This document shows, in pieces, positions 38,568 to 46,602 of a DNA stretch of 64,000 nt. This stretch comes from Proteiniclasticum ruminis DSM 24773 (GTDB lineage Bacteria > Bacillota > Clostridia > Clostridiales > Clostridiaceae). The stretch covers positions 312,994-376,993 of the forward strand of contig NZ_KL370832.1 of NCBI RefSeq assembly GCF_000701905.1. The letters are read 5' to 3'. The translations under genes were made by a program, and so were the position numbers. The notes under the pieces are model-generated. The model ran no database searches, was not told the DNA's origin, and saw nothing but the letters and a program-made list of their open reading frames with translations. Position 1 is the first letter of the stretch; each line of letters opens with the position of its first letter.

Positions 38568-39152
38568 CTAGGTAAGGGCTGGACTTTTCAGAACTTGAGG
38601 CATATTGATCGGTTCAGGCTGGTGTTCATAGAGTGTGATGACTCCCTCATAAAGAAGTTCCAGATTCTCCATGCTGTAGAGATCATCCGGTGCAATAAGC
38701 TCCGGTTCCTTGTCAATGTCATAGACCTTGCTGTTGATGAGGATCTCTGATACAAACTGGGAGCAGAAGTAATGATGTTTCCGTTTCAGTGGGATCCCGA
38801 ACTTTGCGCCCAGAAGCCCCAGCAGGTTATAGTGATATTTTTCCGCTTCATTCTGAAACTTTGACAGCTCATGCTTTAAAGAATCATACTGCAGCGGTGT
38901 GACCTTCACTTTGTAGATGAGGCATCGGGCATCGGTAAATTTCTTGTAGACACCGCCTTTGAGGTTCTCTTCCACAAATCCGCCTGAAAAGGGATTGTTG
39001 GGATTCTTCCTGCCGAAGGAGTACATTTTTGTAAAGGTCTCATCAAAGCTGATGGAGGCATGGACATATTTCATGTCTGAAAAAGTAGCAATGGCTCTGG
39101 AAAGCCATGTGCCTGTTTTCGTGAAAACCAGGTAGATATATTTCTTTTCCAT
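38568..39152 (-). CDS. Permuted papain-like (YiiX/NlpC-P60-type) hydrolase
   Basis: A 194-residue cytoplasmic protein. The early motif HASISFD and the later YFCSQFVSEIL fit the circularly permuted papain-like fold (YiiX/YebB and LRAT-like group), in which His precedes Cys. The substrate is unknown; amide or peptidoglycan-related bonds are typical. GAGAGGAAATTAC precedes the ATG on the minus strand. A TATACT -10-like box lies about 35 bases further upstream. It converges on ilvE across the terminator. Confidence 0.72.
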   Translation of the reverse strand: MEKKYIYLVFTKTGTWLSRAIATFSDMKYVHASISFDETFTKMYSFGRKNPNNPFSGGFVEENLKGGVYKKFTDARCLIYKVKVTPLQYDSLKHELSKFQNEAEKYHYNLLGLLGAKFGIPLKRKHHYFCSQFVSEILINSKVYDIDKEPELIAPDDLYSMENLELLYEGVITLYEHQPEPINMPQVLKSPALT

Positions 39153-39522
39153 GTAATTTCCTCTCTTGTTTTAGTACTTTACCAGTATAGTATAGATTTC
39201 TTATAATTCCATGATGTTTTCATAAAATAGTAGAAAAACGAATAGTATCATTATAGTCTTTATTTCTCTCTTTGTGAATCCAGAAACAAAAATATTAATA
39301 CACGCTGTATTTTGTATTTTGACTTTTATGGTGAAAGCTTCCTTCTCTATGACAATCTAGGATGAATCTACCGTTGTAGCCTTCTGCCACATAGACAGAA
39401 GGCTCAACTTGAAAAACTTCCATGAAATGAAGAATGTTTCAAAAAGATGGCAGACTACTATATGGAGCGCTACATTTCGTGTTATGATAAGAGAAAAGAA
39501 TATTCATTGGGGGAAGAAATAC
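39153..39522. other. Intergenic gap between divergent genes
   Basis: No gene. It contains promoter-like AT-rich sequence for the minus-strand gene near 39185-39200 and a nine-bp hairpin AGCCTTCTG/CAGAAGGCT (39378-39404) without a T run. Confidence 0.5.
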
Positions 39523-40389
39523 ATGGTGGAAGAAAAACGCTTTGCAGTACTCATAGACGCAGACAACGTCTCTGCAAAGTATATTAAGTATATTTTAGAT
39601 GAAGTTTCCAATTATGGCGTATCCACATACAAGAGAATCTATGGAGACTGGACTTCGCCAGGATCTGCTTCCTGGAAGGACATCCTTCTGGAAAACAGTG
39701 TCACGCCGGTTCAGCAGTACAGCTATACCGTTGGGAAAAACGCCACAGACTCTGCCATGATCATTGATGCCATGGATATTCTTTATTCAGGCAATGTGGA
39801 AGGGTTCTGCATCGTTTCCAGTGACAGCGATTTTACAAAGCTCTCTTCGAGACTGAGAGAATCCGGTATGCTGGTGGTGGGTATGGGAGAGCAGAAAACA
39901 CCCAAACCTTTTATTGCAGCCTGCAATCAGTTCAAGTATCTGGATGTTCTGTTGGCTTCTGAAGAAGGTGCAAGGACACCGAAGAAAGAAGCATCCGCTG
40001 GCAGCGACGGAAAAACCAAAGAACAGACACTGCCCATAAAGACCAACGGCAAGAGCGAAAAGCTGGAGGACCAGAAGTCCATGACGGATATGGAAGTAAT
40101 CAAGTCCACCATTTTGAAAATGATGAATGAGGCAGAGACCCAGAGCATGAACATGGGAGAAATCGGAAACCGGCTGGTGAAAAGATATCCGGATTTTGAC
40201 GTGAGAAACTATGGAGACAACAAACTGTCCAAGTTCCTGAAAAAACTTGATTTTCTTGAATTCCATACAAAAGGCGACGGCACCTCTGTGTGGGTCACTT
40301 TAAAAGGAGAAGGCAAGGAAGTTCAAGAAGAGGCAAAACCACAAGCACCACCTAAGAGAGCCGTATACCGAAGGAAAAAGAAAAAGTAG
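39523..40389 (+). CDS. NYN-domain (LabA/DUF88) protein with OST-HTH/LOTUS domain
   Basis: A 288-residue protein. The N-terminal NYN (PIN-like) ribonuclease fold shows FAVLIDADN, NATDSAMIIDAMD and SSDSDFTKL with the expected acidic residues. The C-terminal part (about residues 185-265, MNMGEIGNRLVKRYPDF) is an OST-HTH/LOTUS RNA-binding domain. A basic tail ends the protein. The role is probably RNA processing or decay; the target is unknown. ATG 39523 follows GGGGGAAG by about seven bases. The longer upstream frame has no ribosome binding site. Confidence 0.85.
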   Translation: MVEEKRFAVLIDADNVSAKYIKYILDEVSNYGVSTYKRIYGDWTSPGSASWKDILLENSVTPVQQYSYTVGKNATDSAMIIDAMDILYSGNVEGFCIVSSDSDFTKLSSRLRESGMLVVGMGEQKTPKPFIAACNQFKYLDVLLASEEGARTPKKEASAGSDGKTKEQTLPIKTNGKSEKLEDQKSMTDMEVIKSTILKMMNEAETQSMNMGEIGNRLVKRYPDFDVRNYGDNKLSKFLKKLDFLEFHTKGDGTSVWVTLKGEGKEVQEEAKPQAPPKRAVYRRKKKK

Positions 40390-40412
40390 AAAACAGGCAG
40401 GAGATACATCCT

Positions 40413-40452
40413 GGAAGCATCACAGGAAGAACGTTCTGTGGTGCTTCCTTTT
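40413..40452 (+). terminator. Terminator after the NYN gene
   Basis: GGAAGCATCACAG (40413-40425) pairs with CTGTGGTGCTTCC (40436-40448), then TTTT. Confidence 0.85.
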
Positions 40453-40557
40453 ATGAAGGTAAAGATAAACTCCTGAGCATCACGGGAATTGGAGGAAAAG
40501 CGCAGGAGCAGGCATAAAGTCTTCACTGCCTTTCATAAAATATTTCCCGTAAAAACC

Positions 40558-40585
40558 TTGTCAAAATCTATTTCTTTGCTATAAT
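40558..40585 (+). promoter_or_regulatory. tRNA promoter
   Basis: TTGTCA (40558-40563), a 16-base spacer and TATAAT (40580-40585), 25 bases before the tRNA. Confidence 0.75.
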
Positions 40586-40610
40586 AAAGAAGCAGGTTTA
40601 ACTGCCCTAT

Positions 40611-40686
40611 GGGAGGATAACTCAGCTGGGAGAGTGTCACCTCGACAAGGTGAAAGTCGCAGGTTCGAGTCCTGTTCTTCCCACCA
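40611..40686 (+). tRNA. tRNA-Val (anticodon GAC), with unusual C33
   Basis: A 76-nt cloverleaf with encoded CCA. The acceptor is GGGAGGA with TCTTCCC (one G-U), the D stem ACTC/GAGT, the anticodon stem TCACC/GGTGA, and the T arm has TTCGAGT. The seven-base anticodon loop is TCGACAA, so the anticodon is GAC (40644-40646). Position 33 is C rather than the nearly invariant U, and the D stem starts with A10-U25 rather than G-C. It stands alone with its own promoter and terminator. Confidence 0.88.
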
Positions 40687-40690
40687 TAGC

Positions 40691-40736
40691 AAGAAACTGG
40701 ATTTCTTTTACGAAAGAAGATCCAGTTTCTTTTTTT
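40691..40736 (+). terminator. tRNA terminator
   Basis: AAGAAACTGGAT (40691-40702) pairs with ATCCAGTTTCTT (40720-40731), with an inner CTTTT/AAAG stem and a T run. Confidence 0.9.
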
Positions 40737-40790
40737 ATGCTGATTTTTGAGTATACTGAGAGTAATAGAAACATGAAAGAAGGGAATATA

Positions 40791-41261
40791 ATGAAGATGA
40801 AAGGTGTCATCCATACATTTTTAGGAGAGCTGATCCTCACAGAGGAAGATGGATATATTACTGCAGTGGATTTTGACGGCAAGGAAAAGGCAGAAGAGGA
40901 AAAGAACACAGAATACACACCACTGATGCTCGAAGCTAAAAAGCAGCTTCAGGAGTTTTATGAGGGTAAGAGAGATCAGTTCACACTGCCCCTGAATCCC
41001 AAAGGGACACCTTTCCAGAAGAAGGTGTGGGAGGCGCTTCTCACCATACCTAAAGGAGAGACCAGGTCTTATCAGGAAATCGCAAAGCTTTGTGGCAATG
41101 AGAAAGCCTCAAGAGCTGTGGGCATGGCAAACAACAGAAATCCCATTCCTATCTTCATCCCTTGTCATAGAGTCATCGGAAAAAATGGTGCCCTTGTGGG
41201 CTATGGGGGAGGCCTTCCAATCAAGGAAGCCCTTCTTCGTCTAGAAGGATCTATGCTTTAG
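40791..41261 (+). CDS. ogt: Methylated-DNA-protein cysteine methyltransferase
   Basis: A 156-residue suicide repair enzyme that removes alkyl groups from O6-alkylguanine. The active site PCHRVIG is followed by GGLPIKEALLRLEG, and the helix-turn-helix part has GTPFQKKVWEALL and SRAVGMANNRNP. The N-terminal domain is short. ATG 40791 is chosen because a purine-rich AGAAGGG lies seven bases upstream. A longer in-frame extension runs back into the tRNA and is not real. Confidence 0.92.
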   Translation: MKMKGVIHTFLGELILTEEDGYITAVDFDGKEKAEEEKNTEYTPLMLEAKKQLQEFYEGKRDQFTLPLNPKGTPFQKKVWEALLTIPKGETRSYQEIAKLCGNEKASRAVGMANNRNPIPIFIPCHRVIGKNGALVGYGGGLPIKEALLRLEGSML

Positions 41262-41395
41262 GCTTCACAATTATGAACACAGAGCACTTCTGATGTTACG
41301 AGTTTTTTACCCCTTGGCTAAGAATTGTCCTCATCTCTTTGGTAAAGTCTATACTAAGATCAGAAACCAAAGAAAGAAAGGAGAATGAGCAAATA

Positions 41396-41950
41396 ATGAA
41401 ACAATATGCAGGAAGTTACAGAACAGAAGAAGAGGCGGCTTTGGCCATCAAAGATCTGGAGCCTCTTTTGACAGAAGACACAGAAGTGACCGTGCTGACG
41501 CGGGTCCCTTACGCATTTGAGAGAATCCGAAGCGGCCACGATGCCAGATATTATACTGATGCTCCTGTAGGCATGATCTACCATGGAGACAGCTTTTTGG
41601 AAGTCCTCACCACAATGCATCAGGAGCATCTGGATGAAGACACCATGAGGCATCTGACAGAAAAATTCATGGACGGAGAGATTCTTCTCTTTCTTGGGGA
41701 CAAGAAATCTGAGGAAGACGAAGTGCCGATCACCCCGGGAACGTATGAGATGCCGGAGGAAGAAGGCAGATTCATCAGACCGGATCTGAAAGAGACTGAA
41801 GTGCCTGGCCGTGACCTGGAGGAAGAAGACGCCCTGGGTATCACTGAAGAAGAAGCACTTCACAGGCTGGACAGAAACCGTGAACCCTATCATGGCAGTG
41901 TGGATGAAAGAAATCCCTTTGATCCGGACGAGCCAAGATTCATACCATAG
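41396..41950 (+). CDS. YflT-like general stress protein (GSP17M family)
   Basis: A 184-residue soluble acidic protein. The N-terminal part (SYRTEEEAALAIKDLE, then TVLTRVPYAFE) fits the heat-induced stress protein 17M/YflT domain. The C-terminal third is very acidic and Pro-rich and may be disordered. AAAGGAG lies 12 bases before ATG 41396, rather far. An ATG at 41385 opens only a three-codon frame. A promoter-like TATACT lies near 41350. Function is unknown. Confidence 0.65.
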   Translation: MKQYAGSYRTEEEAALAIKDLEPLLTEDTEVTVLTRVPYAFERIRSGHDARYYTDAPVGMIYHGDSFLEVLTTMHQEHLDEDTMRHLTEKFMDGEILLFLGDKKSEEDEVPITPGTYEMPEEEGRFIRPDLKETEVPGRDLEEEDALGITEEEALHRLDRNREPYHGSVDERNPFDPDEPRFIP

Positions 41951-41986
41951 AAAAAAGGCACTTCATGTTATTGGAGTGCCTTTTCC
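41951..41986. terminator. Bidirectional terminator
   Basis: AAAAGGCACT (41953-41962) pairs with AGTGCCTTTT (41975-41984) between converging genes. Confidence 0.85.
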
Positions 41987-42003
41987 TATGATGGTCTGAA
42001 ATT

Positions 42004-42420
42004 TTAGTTCTCATTTGAAAGTGTCAGTTTTCCGTCCACAGAAGTCAAGAGTAAAGTGGATTCTCTCTTCTCATTGAAGGTTGGTGTAATGGAAGACATT
42101 GCAATGACTTCCTTTTCTTTATCGTGAAATACAAGATTCAGCGTTCCAGGTTCTTCTCTAAAGGTGAAAGAAAAATCGTCGCCTTTTTTGATGGGCGATC
42201 CGTCAGCGAACATACCGCCTCCAGCCTCATAAGCTTCTCCGCCTCTTGAGTAGGAAATCTCATAGACTTCAGTTTCCGATTGATTTTCGATGATTACCTG
42301 GTAAGAATTTGCATCCTTTTCACTTCCTGTAGAACTGCAACCTGATAAGAGCATGAAGGTAAGTGCTGCGAAAAGCAGAAGCGCAGTGAAGCCAGTGTGG
42401 TTCTTGGAATTATATGTCAT
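42004..42420 (-). CDS. Putative lipoprotein
   Basis: A 138-residue protein with a signal peptide and lipobox LLSGC (lipidated Cys about residue 28), followed by a Ser/Thr-rich spacer and a small beta-rich domain. I do not recognise the family. It should sit on the outer face of the membrane. TTAGGAGG precedes the ATG on the minus strand. Confidence 0.75.
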   Translation of the reverse strand: MTYNSKNHTGFTALLLFAALTFMLLSGCSSTGSEKDANSYQVIIENQSETEVYEISYSRGGEAYEAGGGMFADGSPIKKGDDFSFTFREEPGTLNLVFHDKEKEVIAMSSITPTFNEKRESTLLLTSVDGKLTLSNEN

Positions 42421-42837
42421 AAATAGACCTCCTAAAATTTGGTTGTTACTGTATTATAACATATTTTTATTGTTAAACAATAAAAATAAAATGAAATAGA
42501 ATAAATTTTTGAACTTTTATGTTTTAGGATTTTAAATTGCACACATAAATTCTCCATAAACCTCTACATCCACAATTAGAATCGGAAGTGCTGTTTCAAT
42601 CTAACACATCTGTATTGTCATCTTGCTGCTTCTTCCTCAAAGGAATGACATTATGGCAGCATTTCAATCTTTTCCTTCAGCTATGAAAGAAACCAGAAAA
42701 CAGCAGATTTCGATGGAAACTCGTGAATCCTGTATTTTTTGTAAATCTTGTGAATTTCTAAACAGTTTTAGGTATTTCTGCGTTAAAATAGAGTCATGTA
42801 AATGTTTACGAAATAATGAGCAAGTGGAGGAATGGTT
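42421..42837 (+). other. AT-rich gap with promoter and operator
   Basis: No supported gene; a 77-codon frame at 42623-42856 has no ribosome binding site. A TTAAAAT -10-like box near 42783 and the operator at 42797-42810 belong to the following gene. Confidence 0.55.
42797..42810. promoter_or_regulatory. cre-like operator
   Basis: TGTAAATGTTTACG, one base from the perfect inverted repeat TGTAAA-TG-TTTACA. It lies just after a -10-like box, a position suited to repression. Confidence 0.5.
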
Positions 42838-44151
42838 GTGGAGAATACGTTATTGAAAGTGGGGCATCCCATGACAGACGATGCAGCAAAACTGGATCAG
42901 GATAAGAAGGGGTTCACGAATTTTCTGACGCAACATCTTGGACGGAAGAAGCTTCTGGTGATAAGAGATGCGGGCAATGAAGAGGGTATTTTGGAAAACC
43001 TGGAAGACTATGCTGCAACGAAAGGGTACCATCTTCTATATCTGGATGGAGAGAAGATTACTGCCCAAGAAGTGAGAGCGCTGTCTGAGAGAGGTGCGGA
43101 GAAACTTCTTGTCGTCATAAAGAACCTTTCTAAAGCAGGGCATCTTGGTGTCATAGAGGAAGCATCTATGTTTAGAGCCATTTTAGATCTTTCAGACCCA
43201 GGTAACGATGAGCTGCTATTTCATCAGGAAAGTGCCTTTCTATTTCTTGCAGATGAAAACTTTCCCAGCACAAAACTTTCCACTGTAAGCCTCACCTGGG
43301 CCTATGAGTCTGCGTTTTATGACGGCAGAGCTTTTCGGGAGAAGGTGCTGAGCCATATGGAGAGATATCGGGAAAAGGTTCTTCGGATCAAAGAAGAGGG
43401 CACGGTGCGAGGGAAAGCCTATGGACACATCCTTCCAGAAAAGAACTATCATGAGAACTTTCTGCCCCTTGTACGGGAAGATCTCATCACCTCACCTTAT
43501 CTTTCTGGTATACACTGGCACAGATTTTCCCATCACCTCAATTCCTCTCAGGTTCTTGGTGTGAATTTCTTTTATCCGCTCCTGAAAAAAGGAGAATTAA
43601 GCAGCTTTCTTTCTCTTTTCGGCCTTGAGGCCCCCAAGGGATATGATCCGGTGCACCTTTCTTTTTCTAAACTGTCTCCTGTGGAGACCTCTGTGAGAAG
43701 AAAATCCTGTTTTGATTTTCATGCAGAGCTTCAAGGGGAGGAAGAGCTCTATATCCTTTCGAACTATACAGACGGATGTTTCGGCAGAGCAGAGAAAGAG
43801 AATTTTATGGAGAAATACACTGCGGTCTATGAGTCTCTTCTTTTAGCCAGTGACATGATTGAAGACCGTTTTAAGAACGAAGCCTTCTTCATGGAAGAAT
43901 ACCGCTATATGAGAAGTCTCCTGCATCTGAAGGAAAAGAGCAGACTGCTGGTGCTTCTCCCAAGAGAAAACTTCCAGCTGCGCGAAAAAGCGCTGTATTT
44001 TAAAGATCATGTGCTCACTGAAAAAGGAAGAGAACACTTTTATCCCGTGGTCTGGGAAGAGGTCATTGACAGTCTTCTGAATCAGCTCTCCGATCCGGAG
44101 CTCTCCAGGTACTATGAGACTGAACTTAAAGACAAGTACTTCAGATATTAA
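42838..44151 (+). CDS. PGN_0703-type restriction-endonuclease-like protein, probably inactive
   Basis: A 438-residue protein. The segment HRFSHHLNSSQVLGVNFFYP is the hallmark of PGN_0703-type putative restriction endonucleases. The PD-(D/E)XK core expected in that family (an E-I-K before Y-T) reads LYILSNYTDG here, so the catalytic Glu and Lys appear to be missing. The N-terminal 180 residues are an unrecognised alpha/beta part. GTG 42838 is seven bases from GTGGAGG; the ATG at 42832 is too close. The next gene starts 31 bases after the stop. Function is unknown. Confidence 0.7.
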   Translation: MENTLLKVGHPMTDDAAKLDQDKKGFTNFLTQHLGRKKLLVIRDAGNEEGILENLEDYAATKGYHLLYLDGEKITAQEVRALSERGAEKLLVVIKNLSKAGHLGVIEEASMFRAILDLSDPGNDELLFHQESAFLFLADENFPSTKLSTVSLTWAYESAFYDGRAFREKVLSHMERYREKVLRIKEEGTVRGKAYGHILPEKNYHENFLPLVREDLITSPYLSGIHWHRFSHHLNSSQVLGVNFFYPLLKKGELSSFLSLFGLEAPKGYDPVHLSFSKLSPVETSVRRKSCFDFHAELQGEEELYILSNYTDGCFGRAEKENFMEKYTAVYESLLLASDMIEDRFKNEAFFMEEYRYMRSLLHLKEKSRLLVLLPRENFQLREKALYFKDHVLTEKGREHFYPVVWEEVIDSLLNQLSDPELSRYYETELKDKYFRY

Positions 44152-44182
44152 GGTCCATCCTATAAAAGAGGAGACGGTTTAT

Positions 44183-45070
44183 ATGAATCAGGACACTTTT
44201 GCTAAAATCAGAACATTCATCCGAAGAAATGCCAGGCCCCTGGATTACATCCGATGGAAGATTCATTTTGAAGGGGAGACAACGGAAGAAATACTCACCC
44301 TTCTTTCTGCCTACCAGAATAAGGACGGCGGCCTGGGACATGGTCTGGAACCAGATTTTTTGAATCCATCCTCCACCCCCATGGCCACCTGCCATGGCAT
44401 TCTTCTTCTGAAAGAACTGGGGATAGAGGACAAGAGCCATCCTCTCATCCAGAACATCTTCCGGTATCTGGCCTCGGGTCATGGGAAGCGTCATGGAAGA
44501 TGGCTGTTTTCGATGAAAGAAAACGAGAACCACCCTCATGCACCCTGGTGGAGCGCTGAAGAAGAAGACGGCACCTTCAGCAGCTATAATCCCACCGCAC
44601 CTCTTCTCCGGTTCATCCTGGACAAGGGTGAGTATGAGACGGATCTTTATTATCTTGCCCTGAACACAATGGAAGAGCTGAAAAAAGAATTCATGGAAGG
44701 AGATAGTTTCTCCATGCATGATCTCATTGCATTGGAAGAACTTCGTCCGTACCTGGATGAAGAGCGGCTCAATGAGCTTATAGAAAAGAACATAGAAAAG
44801 AATCCCGCAAACTTTAAAAACTATGTGCTACGGCCCACACACATCATAAAGTCTCCGGATCATCCACTTTATAGAAAGATGAGAGATCTTGTAGATAAGG
44901 ACCTGGAGTTTTTGGAAGGTAGTCTTCAGGAAGAGGGCTACTGGGACATCAACTGGGCATGGGGAGCCTATGAGGACAGCTTCTACGTTTCCAGAAACTT
45001 CTGGAGATCCGATCTTTCCATCCATAATCTTCTGCTTCTGAAAGCCTTTGGGAAAATCCAGCCTTACTAA
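44183..45070 (+). CDS. Alpha-toroid (prenyltransferase-like) protein of unknown function
   Basis: A 295-residue soluble protein with repeats resembling alpha/alpha-toroid enzymes: LLSAYQNKDGGLGHGLEPD near residue 40 and EEGYWDINWAWGAY near the C-terminus, as in squalene-cyclase/prenyltransferase-like proteins. I see no clear DxDD or zinc motif, so catalytic activity is uncertain. ATG 44183 follows GAGGAG. It is co-transcribed with the nuclease-like gene, and a terminator follows. Confidence 0.6.
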   Translation: MNQDTFAKIRTFIRRNARPLDYIRWKIHFEGETTEEILTLLSAYQNKDGGLGHGLEPDFLNPSSTPMATCHGILLLKELGIEDKSHPLIQNIFRYLASGHGKRHGRWLFSMKENENHPHAPWWSAEEEDGTFSSYNPTAPLLRFILDKGEYETDLYYLALNTMEELKKEFMEGDSFSMHDLIALEELRPYLDEERLNELIEKNIEKNPANFKNYVLRPTHIIKSPDHPLYRKMRDLVDKDLEFLEGSLQEEGYWDINWAWGAYEDSFYVSRNFWRSDLSIHNLLLLKAFGKIQPY

Positions 45071-45110
45071 AATAAATGAAGTTTTCAGATCATCAGATTT
45101 TCATATTTTC

Positions 45111-45152
45111 AGATGCATCTCTACCACAGGAAGGGATGCATCTGTTTTTCTT
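45111..45152 (+). terminator. Intrinsic terminator
   Basis: AGATGCATC (45111-45119) pairs with GATGCATCT (45135-45143), followed by a T-rich run. Confidence 0.85.
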
Positions 45153-45197
45153 TTTCTTTCCTCTGGTATAATGGAAGATGAATTGGAGTGAAGAAAG

Positions 45198-46103
45198 ATG
45201 GAAACATGGAAAGAAATGGAAGACTGCAGGATCTGTCCTCGAGACTGCGGCGTCAATAGAAATCAAGGGGATCTGGGATTTTGCAGAGTCCCTGCGGAAG
45301 TGATTCTTGCTAGGGCAGCTCTTCATCACTGGGAAGAGCCCTGCATCTCCGGGAAAAGAGGCTCAGGAACGGTGTTCTTTTCAGGATGCAACATGGGGTG
45401 TGTCTACTGCCAGAACCATGAGATTGCCTTAGGTGTATATGGGAAGAAGGTATCTGTGAAAAGGCTCTCGGAAATCTTTCTGGAGCTTCAGCATAAAGGA
45501 GCCCACAACATCAATCTGGTGACCCCCAGCCACTATGTGCCACAGATCCGGGAGGCAATCCTTACATCCAGAAGCCTTGGCATGACGCTTCCTATTGTGT
45601 ACAACAGCAGCTCTTATGAAAAAGTGGAGACTTTGAAGATGCTGGATGGTCTTGTGGATATCTATCTTCCGGATTTTAAGTACTATGACGAAGACTTGGG
45701 ACTTCGATATTCCAGGACCAAAGATTACAAAGCTGTTGCCCTGGAGGCAGTGAAGGAGATGGTGCGCCAGACAGGAGAGCCGGTCTTTGATGAGGAAGGG
45801 ATGCTCCTAAAAGGCACCATCATCCGGCATCTGTCTTTACCTGGAAGCCTAGGGGACTCTAAAGAGATCCTAATGCTTCTGAAAGACACCTTCGGAAACG
45901 GTGTCTATTTCAGCATTATGAACCAGTACACCCCCCTGGAGGTGTCCAGAAAATACCCAGAGCTTCAAAGAAAGCTCACAGAGGAAGAGTATCAGGAACT
46001 CATTTCCTTTGCGCAGCTTCTGGGCATAAGAAAAGCCTTCATCCAGGAAGGAGAAGCCCAAGATGAAAGCTTTATTCCTCCATTTAATGGAGAAGGACTT
46101 TAA
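45198..46103 (+). CDS. Radical SAM protein (PflA-like, COG1313 type)
   Basis: A 301-residue radical SAM enzyme with CNMGCVYC (a CxxxCxxC [4Fe-4S] motif) near residue 70. It is preceded by CRICPRDCGVNR, an extra cysteine-rich segment typical of the COG1313 group once called putative pyruvate formate-lyase activases. The target protein is unknown. TATAAT near 45166 and GGAG before ATG give it its own start. Its stop is followed by AAAAGGAG and the HD-protein gene, so the two are likely one operon with mutY. Confidence 0.85.
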   Translation: METWKEMEDCRICPRDCGVNRNQGDLGFCRVPAEVILARAALHHWEEPCISGKRGSGTVFFSGCNMGCVYCQNHEIALGVYGKKVSVKRLSEIFLELQHKGAHNINLVTPSHYVPQIREAILTSRSLGMTLPIVYNSSSYEKVETLKMLDGLVDIYLPDFKYYDEDLGLRYSRTKDYKAVALEAVKEMVRQTGEPVFDEEGMLLKGTIIRHLSLPGSLGDSKEILMLLKDTFGNGVYFSIMNQYTPLEVSRKYPELQRKLTEEEYQELISFAQLLGIRKAFIQEGEAQDESFIPPFNGEGL

Positions 46104-46125
46104 ATAAAAGGAGTTGATGCATTTG

Positions 46126-46602
46126 ATGAAGCTCACAAAAAAGGAGGAAGAACTTCTCCTGCGCTATATGGAGGGCATACATGAGCATGAAGAAGTGCTC
46201 CGGATGAAAACTTTTATTCAGCATGGGGACACCAGCACCTATGACCATTCTTTGGAAGTGACAAAGCTCGCATTTCTTCTTTCCAGAAGGCTGCCTTGGT
46301 CCTTTCATGAGAAAAGCATCGTCAAAGGCGCAATGCTTCATGATTTTTATCTCTATGACTGGCATGTGCCAGACCCAAAAAGAAAGAGGCTCCATGGACT
46401 CCACCATCATAGGACTGCCCATAAAAACGCCATGAAGTATTTCAGGTTAACTCCTGTAGAAGAAGACATCATTTTAAAGCATATGTGGCCCCTGACGATA
46501 AAGCTGCCCCGATACCGGGAAAGCTACCTGGTGACCTTGGCGGATAAAATTGTCAGCATCAAAGACACCTTAGGGTTTACAAAAAGAAAGGAAAGAAAAT
46601 GA
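46126..46602 (+). CDS. HD-domain phosphohydrolase
   Basis: A 158-residue HD-superfamily protein with the metal motif YDHSLEV, then AMLHDFYLYD (HD pair), then HHHRTAHKNA and LADKIVS. Substrate is unknown; nucleotide or phosphate ester hydrolysis is typical. The start is uncertain. AAAGGAG (46107-46113) is followed by ATG 46117 (3 bases), TTG 46123 (9) and ATG 46126 (12). Its end overlaps the mutY start by four bases (ATGA), so translation is coupled. Confidence 0.78.
   Translation: MKLTKKEEELLLRYMEGIHEHEEVLRMKTFIQHGDTSTYDHSLEVTKLAFLLSRRLPWSFHEKSIVKGAMLHDFYLYDWHVPDPKRKRLHGLHHHRTAHKNAMKYFRLTPVEEDIILKHMWPLTIKLPRYRESYLVTLADKIVSIKDTLGFTKRKERK

Noticed and set aside
41385..41398. A three-codon upstream frame (ATG AGC AAA TAA) overlapping the YflT-like start
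   Set aside because: The ribosome binding site ends only one base before this ATG, too close for efficient initiation.
42623..42856. A 77-codon frame before the nuclease-like gene
   Set aside because: It runs through the promoter and operator and overlaps the real start; no ribosome binding site.
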